Assembly: GCA_947593275.1 (NCBI GenBank)
Contig: CANQDN010000076.1
Span: 1 to 6,043, forward strand
Length of the DNA stretch: 6,043 bases
Source: an uncultured Bacilli bacterium
GTDB taxonomy: Bacteria; Bacillota_I; Bacilli_A; RF39; UBA660
Reading direction: 5' to 3'
The notes beneath the pieces are model-generated. The model saw only the letters and a program-made list of their open reading frames with translations, was not told the origin of the DNA and searched no databases. Of the stretch, positions 5,217-6,043 are shown piece after piece; position 1 is the stretch's first letter, and each line of letters begins with the position of its first letter. A program made the position numbers and the translations under genes.

Positions 5217-5419
5217 AAGCGTTTATTAAAAGATATGATTTATAATTTCTATTTTAAAGAGAGTTAACAGTTGGTGTAAGTTAATAAATAGTGTTATAAA
5301 TTACTCCTTTTAAAGTGAGATTAATAACCTCCGGATAAGTCCGTTATAGCTATAATTAAGTAATAAAAAGGATGGTACCGCAGAATTGCTCCTTAAGGGA
5401 TTCTGTGGTTTTATTTTTT
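5217..5419 (+). promoter_or_regulatory. T-box riboswitch leader, threonine type (specifier ACU)
   Basis: This leader binds uncharged tRNA-Thr and then lets transcription pass into the downstream genes. Stem I: lower helix 5226-5232 with 5307-5313 (7 perfect pairs); specifier loop 5233-5238 and 5301-5306; upper helices 5239-5245 with 5294-5300 and 5249-5254 with 5286-5291; distal part AAAGAGA (5256-5262), helix 5263-5268 with 5280-5285 and an 11-base loop holding GGTGTAA. The threonine codon ACT at 5303-5305 sits one base before the lower helix, the usual specifier position. Stem III is at 5325-5346, with inner pairs CGGA/TCCG. The antiterminator pairs AAGGA (5368-5372) with TCCTT (5390-5394) and GCA with TGC, with the tRNA-binding bulge TGGT at 5373-5376, which predicts a tRNA with discriminator base A. 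The T-box motif reads AAGGATGGTACCGCAG. Confidence 0.93.
5377..5419 (+). terminator. Intrinsic terminator of the T-box leader
   Basis: ACCGCAGAAT (5377-5386) pairs with ATTCTGTGGT (5400-5409) through one G-U pair, followed by a T-rich run to 5419. The 5' arm overlaps the antiterminator, so the two folds exclude each other: without uncharged tRNA this stem forms and transcription stops before the ORF at 5435. Confidence 0.92.
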
Positions 5420-5434
5420 AAAGGAAGTGGTTTT

Positions 5435-5764
5435 ATGAATAGAACAATGTATAAAAATTATCTTATCGCTTATTATTATTTATCGATAATAAAAGATCGA
5501 GCACCTGAAGAATTTCAAGAATCTTTTACAACCATAATTAACTATTTAAGAACAAGTATTTCTAATTACAAACTAAGAAGTACATCTAAACTGAGGACTT
5601 TTGCCCCTAGTAGTTTATCTTTAAATGATTTATATAAACGTACTTATTTTGTTTTAGAATGTCTTTTCACTACTGAATATCAAAGTGAAGCTAAAATAAT
5701 TCAAGAATTTATTAAAAGTATTATGCTTAAAAATAGAATAATAGAAGGAGAATTAAAAAGATGA
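5435..5764 (+). CDS. Unrecognised 109-residue protein, first gene of the T-box/thrS operon
   Basis: I do not recognise this protein. The reading frame is open back to 5372, inside the T-box, but the only credible start is ATG 5435, which follows AAAGGA (5420-5425) just after the terminator T-run. The product looks mainly helical, with no signal peptide and no convincing membrane segment. It has a tyrosine-rich start (YKNYLIAYYYL, 6-16), a lysine/arginine/serine-rich middle (43-60) and two amphipathic stretches (64-79 and 84-100). One Cys is present (76) and no catalytic or metal motif is visible. Its TGA overlaps the thrS ATG by four bases (ATGA), and the thrS SD is within it, so it is co-transcribed and probably translationally coupled with thrS under threonine tRNA control. 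It does not resemble the TGS domain missing from this ThrS. Codon use looks like its neighbours. Confidence 0.75.
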   Translation: MNRTMYKNYLIAYYYLSIIKDRAPEEFQESFTTIINYLRTSISNYKLRSTSKLRTFAPSSLSLNDLYKRTYFVLECLFTTEYQSEAKIIQEFIKSIMLKNRIIEGELKR

Positions 5765-6043
5765 TAAATATTAAAGAAAATGCCGAATTAAGTATTTTAA
5801 ATCATAGTTGTGCTCATTTGCTAGCCCAAGCTGTAAAACACTTATATCCCGAAGCTAAATTTTGGGTTGGACCCGTAATAGAAGAAGGTTTTTATTATGA
5901 TATAGACCTAGGAGATATTACTCTAACCATTGATGATTTACCCGCTATAGAAAAAGAAATGAAAAAAATAGCCAAAGATGGTAAAAGAATCGTGCGAGTT
6001 GAAATCTCTAAAGAAGAAGCCTTAGAAAAAATTAAAGATGATC
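5761..6043 (+). CDS. thrS: Threonyl-tRNA synthetase, N-terminal part, lacking the TGS domain
   Basis: ThrS charges tRNA-Thr with threonine and removes wrongly attached serine. The 94 codons visible run off the window end. The product opens with a short MINIKENAELSILN and goes straight into NHSCAHLLAQAVKHLYPEAK, the editing (N2/SAD) domain with the HxxxH motif at His15 and His19, then VGPVIEEGFYYDID (36-49), both characteristic of ThrS. In the Escherichia coli enzyme these histidines are near residue 73, after a TGS domain of about 60 residues. That domain is absent here, and the upstream frame does not supply it. Mycoplasma enzymes are known to lack it too. The SD GGAG (5747-5750) is 10 bases before ATG and inside the preceding ORF. 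The ACU specifier of the upstream T-box independently supports the threonine assignment. Confidence 0.96.
   Translation, partial: MINIKENAELSILNHSCAHLLAQAVKHLYPEAKFWVGPVIEEGFYYDIDLGDITLTIDDLPAIEKEMKKIAKDGKRIVRVEISKEEALEKIKDD

Noticed and set aside
5327..5329. ACC (in TAACCTCC) as the T-box specifier codon
   Set aside because: The bases ACC here fall after stem I, in the stem III hairpin; the specifier must lie in the stem I internal loop, where ACT is found.
5390..5425. TCCTT in the T-box loop could pair with the AAGGA of the SD at 5421-5425
   Set aside because: In the terminated fold the SD is not transcribed, and in the antiterminated fold TCCTT is already paired with 5368-5372, so a third state has little support.
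5372..5434. Extension of the 109-residue ORF back into the T-box
   Set aside because: The open frame there runs through the antiterminator and terminator arms, which are structural RNA; the SD before 5435 decides the start.
1..6043. CRISPR array, transposon ends, tRNA or rRNA genes
   Set aside because: No direct-repeat array, no insertion-sequence gene or terminal repeats, and no cloverleaf or rRNA sequence was seen on either strand.

Overview
This is an AT-rich window from a low-GC Gram-positive bacterium (Bacillota, probably class Bacilli, possibly an uncultured host-associated lineage). The evidence is a T-box leader in front of thrS, a SpoVIF-family gene, strong Bacillus-type Shine-Dalgarno (SD) sites and A/T-ending codons. 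TGA is used as a stop at two genes and tryptophan is read from TGG throughout, so the standard bacterial code applies, not the Mycoplasma code. Several proposed promoters carry an extended -10 (TGn + TATAAT-like). Assignment below class level is not possible from the sequence alone.

Layout. (1) 1-278: the 3' end of a DUF5131 (phage Gp37/Gp68-like) gene. (2) 347-2324: a two-gene unit with its own promoter, holding a multi-spanning membrane protein that joins a DUF975-like part to a PF06541-like part, followed one base later by a short type IV pilin-like gene. (3) 2369-3673: der (engA), the double GTPase of 50S ribosome assembly, with its own promoter. It ends in a hairpin shared with the convergent gene. 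(4) 3685-4288: two small XRE-type helix-turn-helix genes transcribed divergently around a palindrome that covers the -35 element of the forward gene. This resembles a compact two-regulator switch. (5) 4336-4575: a spoVIF-like gene. (6) 4656-5180: a transglutaminase-like protein. (7) 5182-5419: a promoter and a complete threonine-type T-box leader with an ACU specifier, followed by an unrecognised 109-residue ORF and then thrS, which overlaps it by 4 bases and runs off the window. ThrS starts directly at its HxxxH editing domain, without the usual TGS domain.

The most interesting structure is around 4290-4655. At two neighbouring genes the SD lies in the 3' arm of an inverted repeat, the -10 box lies in the loop, and the predicted transcription start falls at or close to the beginning of the 3' arm. 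A transcript from the gene's own promoter would have a free SD, while read-through RNA from upstream would carry the complementary arm and could hide it. Also worth attention are the divergent HTH operator, the unknown ORF inside the T-box operon and the stand-alone pilin. No stretch above 300 bases lacks a gene; the longest non-coding stretch, 5181-5434, is the T-box leader.
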